DNA of 64,000 bases. Origin: Massilia sp. Root335. Its GTDB lineage: Bacteria > Pseudomonadota > Gammaproteobacteria > Burkholderiales > Burkholderiaceae_D. This document shows positions 52,598-61,779 of this stretch, piece after piece. The translations under genes and the position numbers were made by a program. The notes beneath the pieces were generated by a model, which made no database searches, was not told the DNA's origin, and saw only the letters and a list, made by a program, of their open reading frames with translations. Where the stretch lies: the NCBI RefSeq assembly GCF_001425685.1, contig NZ_LMCY01000008.1, forward strand, positions 240,854 to 304,853, in the 5' to 3' direction. The stretch's first letter is position 1. The number at the start of each line of letters is the position of its first letter.

Positions 52598-52849
52598 ATG
52601 AGCAAGAAAACCAAAAAAGTGCCGTTGGCAAAGCGAGGCGTCGAATTGCCTGCAGGTCTTCGCGCCCGCGTCAATCAGCTGGCCGCGCGCCGAGGAAAGG
52701 AGGAGGCGGAGTTGGTCCGCGTGACCTGCCTGCAGGCCCTCCAAGCGATGGCAAACGAAGGACTTCCCGTCGATCAAATCGCTGAGGCCTTCAAGGCAAT
52801 TGAGGCCGATGGCGGTCGATATTTCTCTTCGCCGGTCAGCACCCAATGA
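52598..52849 (+). CDS. small basic phage protein
   Basis: This protein has 83 residues from the ATG at 52598 after AAAAGGAAA. It has a Lys-rich start (MSKKTKKVPLAKRG), then PAGLRARVNQLAARRGKEEAELVRVTCLQAL, a ribbon-helix-helix-like pattern without certainty. It is linked by ATGA overlap to a 27-codon frame and through it to the tape measure gene. Confidence 0.6.
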   Translation: MSKKTKKVPLAKRGVELPAGLRARVNQLAARRGKEEAELVRVTCLQALQAMANEGLPVDQIAEAFKAIEADGGRYFSSPVSTQ

Positions 52850-52929
52850 AAGCAGCCCGTCCGCGAAAGGGCTTTGGCGGTCGTAGCAAAAACGGCCGCT
52901 CACCCGATGAAGAAATGGAGTCACTATGA
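52846..52929 (+). CDS. 27-residue open frame coupled to the tape measure gene
   Basis: It starts on the stop of the previous gene (ATGA) and its own stop overlaps the tape measure ATG. The sequence is basic then acidic (MKAARPRKGFGGRSKNGRSP, then DEEMESL). It may be the end of a deleted tail-assembly chaperone gene or a true small coupling peptide. Confidence 0.4.
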   Translation: MKAARPRKGFGGRSKNGRSPDEEMESL

Positions 52930-55900
52930 TTGCAGGATCACTTGAGATCCAGCTGCGCGCGGATATCGCCCGCCTTTCCCGAGACATGGCCCAGGCGAGG
53001 TCTATCGTCAGTGATGCCTCAGCTAGCATGGCCCGTGCCGCCAATGCTGCAAAGGCAGCTATTGGAGGGATGGCGGTAGGCGCCGCGTTTGGCGCCTTGG
53101 CACATCAGGTCCTTGACGCCCAGCGAGAGTTCGACAAGCTGAATGCCTCCCTCGTTACCGCGACCGGGTCGAGCGCAAATGCGGCGCAGGCCTTCAAGGC
53201 GCTACAGTCTTTCGCGATTACGACGCCGTACTCGGTGCAAGAGGCTACAGAGGCGTTCATCAAAATGCGCAACCTTGGCCTTGACCCGTCCGAGAAGGCG
53301 CTGCGCTCCTACGGCAATACATCAGCTGCGATGGGTAAAGGCCTGAATCAGATGATTGAGGCCGTGGCGGATGCTGCAACTTCCCAGTTTGAGCGCTTGC
53401 GTGAATTTGGCATCACGGCGCAGCAGAATGGGGACCGTGTTTCTCTGACATTTAAAGGCGTTACCAGCACAATTGGCAACAACGCCAAGGAGATCCAAGC
53501 CTACCTACAGAAGCTCGGTGAGACAGATTTCGCTGGCGGGATGGAGCGCCGCGCGGCCACCCTTGATGGCGCCATCAGCAACCTTGGCGACACCTGGGAT
53601 AGCGTCATGCGTTCGATCGCATCGAACGGCAGCGGCGAAGTCATGCAGTCGGGCGTTCTGGCCCTGGGCGGCGCGCTGCAGGATCTCGGCGCGATCATCG
53701 ATGCAGTTGGGGGCAAGGCCACTGAAGAGGGGCAGGCCGTTCAAGAGGCATCCGGAATGCACACTGTGCTTACCGGTGCGTTCAAAGGGCTGGCTATCGG
53801 CGGCGTTTACTTGGTCGGCGCCTTCAAAGAGGTTGGGCAGGAGCTCGGCGCGTTGGCGGCTGTTTCGGTGGCGGTCGTGAACGGCGACCTTAAGGGCGTG
53901 AAGACCATCATGCAGGCGCGTCGCGAGGACGCCGAGTCGCTTAGCAAGTGGGTAAGTCAGAAGACCGAGGCTATCCTAGGGTCAACCGAAAAGCTGAGTG
54001 CCGCACAGAAGCAAGAATCTGAAGACCTCAAAAACGGGAGTAAGGATAGGCTGCAGCAGTATGCAGTCCAGCTCAGTGCAGAGGAAAAGCGCACGAACGC
54101 GCTCAACGCCCTGATCGATGTTCGCAAGAAGCTGCTGGGTATCGACCCACAGGATATAGCGGATATGAAGAAGATTCAGACCGCGCTGGATACGGGAGCG
54201 ATCAGTCAGGCCGAGTACAACCGCCTCAAGGGTCAGCTTGAGAAGCAGATGCAGGCTAACTCCCTGGCCTACAAGCAGGAGCAGAAGAATCTCGATGCCC
54301 AGGTTGCGACCATTCAGCGTGCGACTGCGGCGCAGGCTCTACTGAATCAACGTCAGCAGGAGCATATTCAGTTCCTGAAAAGTGGCGGCAAAATTAACGA
54401 CGAGGCTGCGATTAACGCGGGCGCGGACGCCCAGATCAAGAACTTCAACGACCAAATTGAGGCGCAGCAGAAGCTGCTCGCCATCGCGAAACACCGTCAG
54501 GACAGTCAGAAGGAACAGAAGGATATCGAGGGCCAAATTGCCAACTTGCGCACCCAGATCGACAATGCGCAGGCAAAGCGCGACGAAGACCTGTTACTGC
54601 TCGATCAGCAGCAATACCGGCAAGCCGTGAACAATTATGGTGACCTGCTCGAAGCGGCCCAGGCTCAGTCGAAAGCCCAGCAGGACGCCGTGCGTGATGG
54701 CCAGGACGAAATTGACATGCTGGGCATGACGTCGAAGCAGGTCGCAGAGGTCACGGCTTCGCGTCTGCGCGATCGCGCCGCGTTGCTCGAGCAGTGGGCC
54801 ACTGTTCAGGACATTCAGGACGATACTAAGCGCCTCGGTGATGAGAGCCGCAGGCAGGCCGAAGCACTACGCGCACTAGCCAACCAATCTCTTTTGAAGG
54901 ATGAGTTGACGCGTCAGAAGGAGCTGTGGGGGCAGATCGAGAGTACCGCGCACGACACGTTCATCAGCATCTTCGATAGCGGCAAGTCGGTATTCGATCG
55001 TTTGCGCGACACGCTCAAAAACGGTCTGCTCGAGCTGCTGTACCAGATGACGATCAAGAAGTGGGTCTTCCAGATGCAGGCCGATTACGTCGGCTCGACG
55101 TTGGCGAGTGCGGGAGCGTCGACTGCGTCCGGACTTACGAGTGCAGCTAGCACCGCCGTCAATGGCGCATCGCTTCTCAACGGCGGCAGCATCTTGGGTG
55201 GTGCTGGCAGTGCGATCGCAGGCCTGGGTAACGCGGTGGGATCGAGTTCGCTATCGGCATTCGGTGCCGGCTTAGCTGGAAACTCAGCAGGGATGGCCAC
55301 TACTGCGGCAGAGACGTTCGCCAACGCCGGCATGGCCGCCGAGGCAAGCGCGGCAGGCCTGGGCGCAAGCGTGGCCGCCGCGCTGCCGTACGTGGGTGCG
55401 GCAATCGCTGCCTTCGCAATCCTGAAGAAGGGCTTCGGCCATGGACCGACGGAGGTCTCCAGCCAAGGTCTGCACGGTACGCTGACGGCCGATAGCGTGA
55501 GCGGCGAGTCGTATCAAAACCTGCACCAGGATGGCGGATGGTTCACCAGTGATCGAAACTGGACGGACACCAAAGCTCTGAGCTCTGAACTGAGCAAGCA
55601 GCTTACCGAGGGGCTGACGTCGATTGAGATGGCGACGGCCGGCTTTGCGAAGGCATTGGGCGTCTCGGCAGACTGGATTTCGACGTATAGCAAGGCATTC
55701 GATATCAAGTTAACTGGCGATCAGACGAAGGATGCTCAGGCAACCACTGACTTCTTCAGTGGTGTGAGCGACGAAATCGCGACCAAGCTGGCGCCAAACT
55801 TGACCGAGTTCCAGAAGTCGGGCGAAACGCTGTCGACCACCCTGCAGCGTCTGGCCGGCGACTTCCAAGGTACAGACCAGGTCGCACAGCTGCTCGGCAA

Positions 55901-57572
55901 ATCGGCGGCGCAGCTGTTTGGCTCTGCCGGCATGGCATCGGCGCAGGCACGCGAAAGCCTGATCAGTGCGGCCGGTGGTCTTTCGACGTTGAGTCAGCAG
56001 GCGCAAACTTTCAATCAGAACTTCCTGACTGACGCAGAGCGCTTAGCCCCGGTACAGAAAGCGCTTGCTGATGCACTGACATCGATCGGCTACGCCAGTC
56101 TGCAGACTCGCGATGACTTCAAGTCAGCGGTCAACGGTCTGATCGATTCGGGCGCAGCAGCGACTGCCGAGGGGGCCAAGAAGCTTTCCGAATTGCTTGG
56201 CCTGGCCGATGCCTTCGCCCAGGTGCACCCAGAGACCGCGACGAAGGCCCTGCAGGAGCGGCAAAACCTGCAGGATCAGCTCGACGAACTGACGATGACG
56301 TCGACCCAACTTCTGACCAAACAGCGAGACGCGCTCGACGAGAGCAACCGCGCATTGTTCGACCAAGTGCAAGCGATCAAGGCTGTTAAGGATGTCGCGA
56401 CCGTGCTGACGGGCGACGTCGACAGCGCATACTCTGTGCTGCAGAAGGTGGTCGAGCGTGAAAAGGCGGTGGTCCAGACGAGCATCGATGCGCACACTGC
56501 CGCGGTGAGCAAATTGCAAAGTCTGTCTCAGTCGTTGCGCAGCACGCTGGACAGCATCAAGTCCCCGGACCAGAAGCTGGCCGACCGCGCCTTGGGACAA
56601 GCGCAGATCCGCGCCGCGCTGGCCATCGCTAAAGCCGGCGGGCCGCTGCCCGACTCAGACAGCCTCAAGGAGGCATTGAGTGCAGTTCAACAGGACGCGG
56701 CAAGCCAATTCGGAACGTATCAGGACTACCTGAAGGACCTGTATCAAACGCAGAACGACATTGCCGCACTCGGTAACGTCACGGACGATCAGCTTTCGGT
56801 GGAGCAGAAAGCGCTGGCCGCGGCGCAGGACCAACTGAAGTCCCTCGATGCGATCCTGACCAAGTATCAGGACCAAATCGACGTGCTGAAGGGGCAGTCG
56901 ACGACTTTGCTGTCGATCGACCAGGCCACACAGGGCGTGCTGACAGCGATCCTTGCGGCCAAGGCTAATCCGGTAATCGCGGCCATGTCGACCATCAACG
57001 ACACGTACCAGAAGTCGCTAGGTCGCGCACCGGATGCGGCAGGTCTCTCGTACTGGCAGCAGCAGGCAGCGGCGGGCGTCTCGCCGACCGACATCCAAAA
57101 CGCAATCGCGAACTCCCCAGAGGCCACAATTCGCGGCATGTACGAAACGATGCTCGGTGGGCGCGATCCGAAGGCTGACGAGTTGAACTACTGGCTCACG
57201 CAGATGAAGAACGGCGTGTCGCCGGGTGACATCGGAAACGCTATCGCGAACAGTGCTGAGGCCAAGACGCTGCATCCGTTCGCTGTCGGAACGAACTTCA
57301 TCCCGGAGGACATGCCGGCCATGGTGCACAAGGGTGAGCGGATTATCCCTGCGGCGGATAACCGCGAGTTGATGGATCGGCTCTCCAATCCTTCGAGCAA
57401 CAACGATGCGCTGCTGGCCGAGATTAAGGCGCTTCGGGTCGAGGTCCAAGCATTCCGCCAGGCCAACAGCGCTGAGAATCAGGCGATCGCGAAAAACACC
57501 ATGAGCACCTCCGATACGCTGGAGCGCGTTACCGCTGGCGGTGGCCCGATGCTGGTTGAGATCGTGAGCTAA
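52926..57572 (+). CDS. phage tail tape measure protein
   Basis: This 1548-residue protein has an N-terminal tape measure domain: GSLEIQLRADIARLSRDMAQARSIV, DAQREFDKLNASLVTATGSS, ITTPYSVQEATEAFIKMRNLGLDPSEKALRSYGNTSAAMGKG. Long coiled coils follow, then Ala/Gly-rich hydrophobic helices (about 715-840), more coiled coil, and a DUF4214-like unit near 1360-1450 (SLGRAPDAAGLSYWQQQAAAGV, repeated as LGGRDPKADELNYWLTQM). At about 0.15 nm per residue it would set a tail near 230 nm, suggesting a siphovirus ancestor. No other tail gene is present. The start has GGAG upstream. Confidence 0.95.
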   Translation: MIAGSLEIQLRADIARLSRDMAQARSIVSDASASMARAANAAKAAIGGMAVGAAFGALAHQVLDAQREFDKLNASLVTATGSSANAAQAFKALQSFAITTPYSVQEATEAFIKMRNLGLDPSEKALRSYGNTSAAMGKGLNQMIEAVADAATSQFERLREFGITAQQNGDRVSLTFKGVTSTIGNNAKEIQAYLQKLGETDFAGGMERRAATLDGAISNLGDTWDSVMRSIASNGSGEVMQSGVLALGGALQDLGAIIDAVGGKATEEGQAVQEASGMHTVLTGAFKGLAIGGVYLVGAFKEVGQELGALAAVSVAVVNGDLKGVKTIMQARREDAESLSKWVSQKTEAILGSTEKLSAAQKQESEDLKNGSKDRLQQYAVQLSAEEKRTNALNALIDVRKKLLGIDPQDIADMKKIQTALDTGAISQAEYNRLKGQLEKQMQANSLAYKQEQKNLDAQVATIQRATAAQALLNQRQQEHIQFLKSGGKINDEAAINAGADAQIKNFNDQIEAQQKLLAIAKHRQDSQKEQKDIEGQIANLRTQIDNAQAKRDEDLLLLDQQQYRQAVNNYGDLLEAAQAQSKAQQDAVRDGQDEIDMLGMTSKQVAEVTASRLRDRAALLEQWATVQDIQDDTKRLGDESRRQAEALRALANQSLLKDELTRQKELWGQIESTAHDTFISIFDSGKSVFDRLRDTLKNGLLELLYQMTIKKWVFQMQADYVGSTLASAGASTASGLTSAASTAVNGASLLNGGSILGGAGSAIAGLGNAVGSSSLSAFGAGLAGNSAGMATTAAETFANAGMAAEASAAGLGASVAAALPYVGAAIAAFAILKKGFGHGPTEVSSQGLHGTLTADSVSGESYQNLHQDGGWFTSDRNWTDTKALSSELSKQLTEGLTSIEMATAGFAKALGVSADWISTYSKAFDIKLTGDQTKDAQATTDFFSGVSDEIATKLAPNLTEFQKSGETLSTTLQRLAGDFQGTDQVAQLLGKSAAQLFGSAGMASAQARESLISAAGGLSTLSQQAQTFNQNFLTDAERLAPVQKALADALTSIGYASLQTRDDFKSAVNGLIDSGAAATAEGAKKLSELLGLADAFAQVHPETATKALQERQNLQDQLDELTMTSTQLLTKQRDALDESNRALFDQVQAIKAVKDVATVLTGDVDSAYSVLQKVVEREKAVVQTSIDAHTAAVSKLQSLSQSLRSTLDSIKSPDQKLADRALGQAQIRAALAIAKAGGPLPDSDSLKEALSAVQQDAASQFGTYQDYLKDLYQTQNDIAALGNVTDDQLSVEQKALAAAQDQLKSLDAILTKYQDQIDVLKGQSTTLLSIDQATQGVLTAILAAKANPVIAAMSTINDTYQKSLGRAPDAAGLSYWQQQAAAGVSPTDIQNAIANSPEATIRGMYETMLGGRDPKADELNYWLTQMKNGVSPGDIGNAIANSAEAKTLHPFAVGTNFIPEDMPAMVHKGERIIPAADNRELMDRLSNPSSNNDALLAEIKALRVEVQAFRQANSAENQAIAKNTMSTSDTLERVTAGGGPMLVEIVS

Positions 57573-57630
57573 CCCAGGTCGCCGGCCGCGTCTCACAATC
57601 GCGGTCGGCGATTTCCGTTAAGCTTCGCTC

Positions 57631-57948
57631 ATGATGTTCCTAACCGATGACGAAGTTAAAGAATTGACCCGCAAGAGCCGGCGCGCATCTCAGGCCAAGG
57701 TGCTCAACTCGCTGGGGATCACTCACAAGATCCGGCCAGATGGCTCTCTCGTCATTCTTCGCAGCCATGTCGAGCAGGTGTTCGCTGGCCGGAAGTCGGA
57801 GGAAAAACCAAGATTGGCCACGGAGCCGAATTGGGATGCGTTCGCAGACCAGCAGGCTGAGTATGCTCGGAAAGAGGAGCAGCGGGCTGCGAAGAAGGAG
57901 CGGATCAATCAGGAGCGCGCTCGCAGAGGACTGCCGCCGCTTCGGTAA
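57631..57948 (+). CDS. DUF4224 protein
   Basis: This 105-residue protein has the DUF4224 pattern: FLTDDEVKELTRKSRRASQAKVLNSLGITHKIRPDGSLVILRSHVEQVF. These small prophage proteins usually lie near integrase or exclusion genes and may be regulators. A Glu/Arg-rich tail follows. It follows the tape measure gene and is convergent with a second DUF4224 gene. Confidence 0.85.
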   Translation: MMFLTDDEVKELTRKSRRASQAKVLNSLGITHKIRPDGSLVILRSHVEQVFAGRKSEEKPRLATEPNWDAFADQQAEYARKEEQRAAKKERINQERARRGLPPLR

Positions 57949-57987
57949 GCGCTTCCGCCCGCCGTCGATCGAGCACTAACTCACCCG

Positions 57988-58200
57988 CTAACCTTTGAGG
58001 ACGTTGGGAACCCACTTGGGCTTTGGAAGCTCTACCTTCTCGCGACTCCCTTCGATAGTCGCCCGAGCAATGATGGGCGCGCCGACTGCATTGAGCCAGA
58101 ACGGAATGCCCATTTTGCGTAGCTGCTCGATTTGCAGCCGCTTGTATTTGCGGCCAGTTAGCTCTGCAACTTCTTCCTTGGAAAGAAACGTGTCTGACAT
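57988..58200 (-). CDS. DUF4224 protein, second copy
   Basis: This protein has 70 residues from the ATG at 58200, which follows GGGAG. FLSKEEVAELTGRKYKRLQIEQLRKMGIPFWLNAVGAPIIARATIEG is a closer match to the DUF4224 consensus than the copy at 57631. The two copies are convergent, 40 bases apart. Confidence 0.85.
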   Translation of the reverse strand: MSDTFLSKEEVAELTGRKYKRLQIEQLRKMGIPFWLNAVGAPIIARATIEGSREKVELPKPKWVPNVLKG

Positions 58201-58277
58201 AGATAACTCCCAGACATGGACATAGCGGAATGAAAAAAGGAGCGTTTCCGCTCCCATGAGTCACGCCGGTAGGCGCC

Positions 58278-58466
58278 TCAGAATTTGTGCTTGATGCCGC
58301 AGGCCTTCATGATGCCATTGGCAGTGTGACGAGAATCACAATTGAATGGGACGGTCGTGAAGAACGAGCCTTTGCCCCAGATCTCATGTGAGCCCTTGCC
58401 GTTCTTGATGTAGGAGAAGCCGTGTAGTTTTAGCTGTTCGATGACGAGCCTGTAGTAACCGTTCAT
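58278..58466 (-). CDS. hicA: HicA-type mRNA interferase toxin
   Basis: This 62-residue protein has a double-stranded RNA-binding-like fold with the catalytic His in GKGSHEIWGKG and the typical end RHTANGIMKACGI. HicA cleaves mRNA when free of HicB. It overlaps hicB by four bases (ATGA) and is the second gene, the less usual but known antitoxin-first order. Confidence 0.88.
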   Translation of the reverse strand: MNGYYRLVIEQLKLHGFSYIKNGKGSHEIWGKGSFFTTVPFNCDSRHTANGIMKACGIKHKF

Positions 58467-58726
58467 GCTGCGCAGATGCGCAGGTCCGTAACGGTTCGGC
58501 TTTGCGGCCGAGCGTGCAAATGCAGAGTAAGGAGCTCGCCAATGGCAAGATTGACCTCCTTCACGAGGTCATCCATCGTCGGCGCTTCGCATACAAGGCC
58601 CGGAAGGTCGTCGCTGGTTGCCACGAACACGCTTGCCTCATCGTCGCGAATGACGTCGATTCGTAGCTTCAAAGGAACCCCGAGCTTTGCTGCCTGCTTC
58701 CAAAACGGGTACCCGATCCGATACAT
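58463..58726 (-). CDS. hicB: HicB-type antitoxin (DUF1902-like)
   Basis: This 87-residue protein has the HicB-like partial RNase H fold, IDVIRDDEASVFVATSDDLPGLVCEAPTMDDLVKEVNLAIGELL. A clear C-terminal HTH or RHH is not evident in this short form. It neutralises HicA and probably represses the operon. The pair would help keep the defective prophage in the chromosome. Confidence 0.88.
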   Translation of the reverse strand: MYRIGYPFWKQAAKLGVPLKLRIDVIRDDEASVFVATSDDLPGLVCEAPTMDDLVKEVNLAIGELLTLHLHARPQSRTVTDLRICAA

Positions 58727-58981
58727 GCCTTACCTTTCTTGAAAATTATGCAATACAACAATCTGTTTAAAAGTATAGGCCACCCTAACGCTGAGCGCTA
58801 ATGCAGATTGTGACGTGCGTCACAAAATCAAGAATAAACGTACAAAATTTTGCTGCAATCGTACAGGGCGACAACGTTCTGAGCTCTGCATAGGTGCGGT
58901 TAAGGTGCAGATTTCAAACCGGACCAAGCCGACGAAATTCGTACGGTTGGGTGCGCAAGGGTTGTATTTCAAATCCAGCTC
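58727..58981. promoter_or_regulatory. hicBA upstream region with a CRP-like palindrome
   Basis: TTGTGACGTGCGTCACAA (58808-58825) contains TGTGA-N6-TCACA, the CRP consensus, and is symmetric at 8 of 9 positions. It lies about 83 bases before hicB. The remaining 150 bases to the integrase end hold nothing recognised. Confidence 0.45.
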
Positions 58982-60217
58982 CTATGCAGCGTCACGGCAG
59001 ATAGGAGCGATGCTCGCCTTAGTATGTGGCTTGTTGCAGTACTCAGACCACACTTGCATTAGCGCCTTGCGCTTTTCAATCAGGTCGCCGCGCCGGTATG
59101 CCGCTTCCACTTTGTCGGGTAGGCTGTGTGCCAGGGCATGTTCGCAGACCTCACGCGGGAATGAATTCCCGACCGACTCTGCACACCAGTCGCGGAACGT
59201 TGAGCGGAAACCGTGAACGGTGATGTCCTTGCGGTCCATGCGGCGCAGCACGGCCGTCAAGCTCATATCGGACAACATGGCGCCCTCGCGCTGGCCGGGA
59301 AACACGAAGTCGCCAACATCGGGCAGAGCCTTCAACAGCGTCAGCGCCGCGGTCGACAGAGGCACGCGGTGTTCTCGGCCCGCCTTCATTCGCTCGGCCG
59401 GCACCGTCCAGACCGCAGCAGTCAGGTCGAACTCGTTCCAGCGCGCGCCGCGGATCTCGCCCGACCGACCTGCAGTGAGGATCGCGAACTCGACGGCGCG
59501 CGCGGCCGTTCCCTCGCGCTGTCGCAGCTCGGCCATGAAGCTGCCGATTTCCTGCCAAGGCAGGGCCGGGTGATGCGCCACGCGCGCCACCTTGTTCGGA
59601 TCAGCGAGCAGGTTTTCGAGGTGCCCGCGCCAGCGTGCCGGGTTCTCGCCTGTGCGGAAGTGGCTGACCGTCGCCCAGTCGAGGATGTTTTCGATGCGGC
59701 TCCGCAACCTGGTGGCGGTTTCTGTTTTCTCCTGCCAGATCGGCTGCAGCACCTTCACGACCAGGGCGGTGTCGATCAATGCGACCGGCAGTTGGCCAAT
59801 AATCGGGCTGGCGTAGGTTGCAATCGTGCTCTCCCACTGCGCCGCGTGCTTCGCGTTTTTCCAGCTACCGCGGTGCGCGGCGATATACTGCTGCGCGCAG
59901 TGGTCGAAGGTGACGGTCTTAGCGCGCTCCAGTGCGGCGTCGAGCTTGGCCGAATTGCGCACGTCGAGCGGATCGACGCCGTCGAGTAGAGACGCGCGGC
60001 AGGCCTTGGCTTTCTCGCGTGCCTGGGCGAGCGTTATGGTATGCAGGGCGCCGAGACCCATTTCGCGCTGCTTGCCAGCGAGCGTAAACCGGAAAATCCA
60101 GCTCTTCGTCCCTGCCTTCGACACCTGCAGGTACAAGCCGGCGCCGTCGCCGTAATAGCCTGGCTTGCTAGCCCTCGACACGGCCAGCGCGCTCAATTTC
60201 TCAACTGTCCTCGCCAA
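58982..60217 (-). CDS. int: P4-type tyrosine integrase
   Basis: This 411-residue protein has an N-terminal arm-binding DUF4102 domain (LSALAVSRASKPGYYGDGAGLYLQVSKAGTKSWIFRF), SAM-like core-binding and catalytic domains. Active-site residues are in LTAGRSGEIRGARW (Arg), HGFRSTFRDWCAE (HxxR), HALAHSLPDKVEAAYRRGD (His and Tyr). This group integrates into tRNA genes, in line with insertion in tRNA-Ser. Its start is 147 bases from attR. Confidence 0.95.
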   Translation of the reverse strand: MARTVEKLSALAVSRASKPGYYGDGAGLYLQVSKAGTKSWIFRFTLAGKQREMGLGALHTITLAQAREKAKACRASLLDGVDPLDVRNSAKLDAALERAKTVTFDHCAQQYIAAHRGSWKNAKHAAQWESTIATYASPIIGQLPVALIDTALVVKVLQPIWQEKTETATRLRSRIENILDWATVSHFRTGENPARWRGHLENLLADPNKVARVAHHPALPWQEIGSFMAELRQREGTAARAVEFAILTAGRSGEIRGARWNEFDLTAAVWTVPAERMKAGREHRVPLSTAALTLLKALPDVGDFVFPGQREGAMLSDMSLTAVLRRMDRKDITVHGFRSTFRDWCAESVGNSFPREVCEHALAHSLPDKVEAAYRRGDLIEKRKALMQVWSEYCNKPHTKASIAPICRDAA

Positions 60218-60220
60218 TCT

Positions 60221-60242
60221 CTACCCCCATTCCTACCCACAT
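60221..60242. repeat. arm-type repeat, right copy
   Basis: CTACCCCCATTCCTACCCAC(AT) differs from the left copy at 44574-44595 at one base. It lies just upstream of the integrase start, so it may also regulate int. Confidence 0.6.
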
Positions 60243-60363
60243 GCGCAGCCCGGATTGTACCGGATTCTACCGAACTCAGCCGGACGCTGATGATGAGGAA
60301 AGTCCATAAAAATCAAGGGCGTGGCGAATCTTGCCGGACGATGCCGGCCGCCGTCTCGGCGGA

Positions 60364-60377
60364 CCCTCTCTCCGCCA
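60364..60377. other. attR (14-bp core)
   Basis: CCCTCTCTCCGCCA is identical to the tRNA-Ser 3' end. DNA to its right resumes the core chromosome, starting with the displaced terminator. Confidence 0.85.
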
Positions 60378-60390
60378 CAGATTCTGCTAA

Positions 60391-60415
60391 GGCCGCTTTG
60401 ATGCGGCCTTTTTCA
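60391..60415 (+). terminator. displaced native terminator of tRNA-Ser
   Basis: AAGGCCGC / GCGGCCTT stem followed by T residues, 14 bases after attR. Before insertion it would have followed the tRNA directly. Confidence 0.8.
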
Positions 60416-60533
60416 TTTGCGCGCCCCGTCCTGGCCACGCGCTTTTCGATGCCCGGGTAAACGTGCCGCGGCTTTAATTCATGTCGACCGCGGGATGTTC
60501 TCGAACGTGGTTTTGCGGTAAACTGGCAGTTTG

Positions 60534-60549
60534 ATTTAACGTTAAACCA
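60534..60549. promoter_or_regulatory. LacI-type operator of the GH43 gene
   Basis: GATTTAACGTTAAACC has a perfect 12-bp centre with the central CG of LacI-family operators. It lies 62 bases before the start codon. Confidence 0.6.
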
Positions 60550-60610
60550 ATGGCGACCCGGCCCCGGCTTGCTGTCTTCGCCTCCCCACGCTCGAGAAAG
60601 ATCCACCCGA

Positions 60611-61711
60611 ATGATGAAAAATTCCTCCAACACACTCCGTTTGTCGATCCGCTTGTTCCCCTTACTTTTGCTTGCCGCTTGCGGTGGCAACACTAGCGGC
60701 GCCGTGTCCGTACCGACGGCCGATGCCGTCCCTGTCGTGGCCGATAAACCATTGCCAGACTACATCGAAAGCGGGGGCCTCAAAGGTGCTCTTGGCGTGC
60801 ACGATCCAGTCATGATCAAGGGCGGCGATACCTACTACGTGTTCGGCACGTTCACCGGCATCAAAACCTCGAAGGACATGACCACCTGGACGAATGCCGG
60901 CGCCGTCTTCCCGAAGGGATTCCAGCTCGATTGGTGGAGCAAGGATATCCCGCAGGGCGCCCAGATCTGGGCACCCGATATCTCCTGGCACGACGGCAAG
61001 TACTGGATGTACTACGCCGTATCGGCCTGGATGAACTTTAATTCCAGCATTGGCCTCGCCACCAATACCACGCTGGATCCAACAGACCCGGCCTATAAAT
61101 GGGAAGACCAGGGCCAGGTCATTTCGTACAAAAATGGCGGCGAGGGCGTCAACGTCATCGACCCGAACGCATTCATCGACAAGGACGGCAGGGAGTACCT
61201 GCTGTACGGTTCCTTCAAGGCCGGCTTGCGGATGGTCGAACTCGATCGTAAGACCGGCAAACTGCTGTCCGACACGCCCACGCCCACGGTCCTCACGAAG
61301 TCCCTCGGTGAAGGCGTATTCCTGATCAAGGACCCGCGGTACTACTATATCTTTGCCTCGCGCGGCATCTGCTGCAGCGGCGCGAAGAGCACCTACCAGA
61401 TCGTGATGGGCCGCTCCAGGACGATCACCGGGCCCTATCTGGCCAAGGATGGCGGCAGTTGGGTCGACGACAAGTATTCGCTGCTGCTGGCGGGCGACGA
61501 CAACGAACCCGGTCGTGGGCATAACGGCATCTACTCGGAAGGCGACACCACCTACCTGGTCTATCACGCCTATACCAAGGCTTTCGATTACAACTCGGTA
61601 CTCAACATCAAGCCTCTCTACATGGACGCCGATGGCTGGCCGACCGTCACGCCGACCAGGACCAAATTCCAGATGGCGCCGTTCGAGCAGAAAGTCTTCG
61701 CGGGCAAGTGA
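60611..61711 (+). CDS. GH43 family glycosidase lipoprotein (arabinanase-like)
   Basis: This protein has 366 residues from the ATG at 60611 (tandem ATG). It has a lipoprotein signal with LLLAAC, then a five-bladed beta-propeller of glycoside hydrolase family 43. The three acidic residues are in GVHDPVMIKG (base), VNVIDPNAFID (pKa modulator) and LGEGVFLIK (acid). IWAPDISWHDGKYWMYYAVS is typical of endo-1,5-alpha-L-arabinanases. It would cut arabinan at the cell surface or periplasm. Substrate prediction is by similarity of motif only. Confidence 0.9.
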   Translation: MMKNSSNTLRLSIRLFPLLLLAACGGNTSGAVSVPTADAVPVVADKPLPDYIESGGLKGALGVHDPVMIKGGDTYYVFGTFTGIKTSKDMTTWTNAGAVFPKGFQLDWWSKDIPQGAQIWAPDISWHDGKYWMYYAVSAWMNFNSSIGLATNTTLDPTDPAYKWEDQGQVISYKNGGEGVNVIDPNAFIDKDGREYLLYGSFKAGLRMVELDRKTGKLLSDTPTPTVLTKSLGEGVFLIKDPRYYYIFASRGICCSGAKSTYQIVMGRSRTITGPYLAKDGGSWVDDKYSLLLAGDDNEPGRGHNGIYSEGDTTYLVYHAYTKAFDYNSVLNIKPLYMDADGWPTVTPTRTKFQMAPFEQKVFAGK

Positions 61712-61779
61712 GCAGGATCAGAACGCCGGTGCCAAAAAACCACGGCGGGTGGACGGCGCCGCGATTTTTCTTGCGCGTT

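Larger units (their letters stand above)
44517..60377. mobile_element. 15.9-kb prophage, probably defective, in tRNA-Ser
   Basis: It is bounded by a 14-bp repeat of the tRNA-Ser end and carries a P4-type integrase at the right end. It contains immunity, antirepressor and replication modules and one late gene, the tape measure protein. Terminase, portal, head, baseplate and lysis genes are absent, so it cannot make particles alone; deletion of the late region, or a satellite life style, explains this. Confidence 0.85.
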
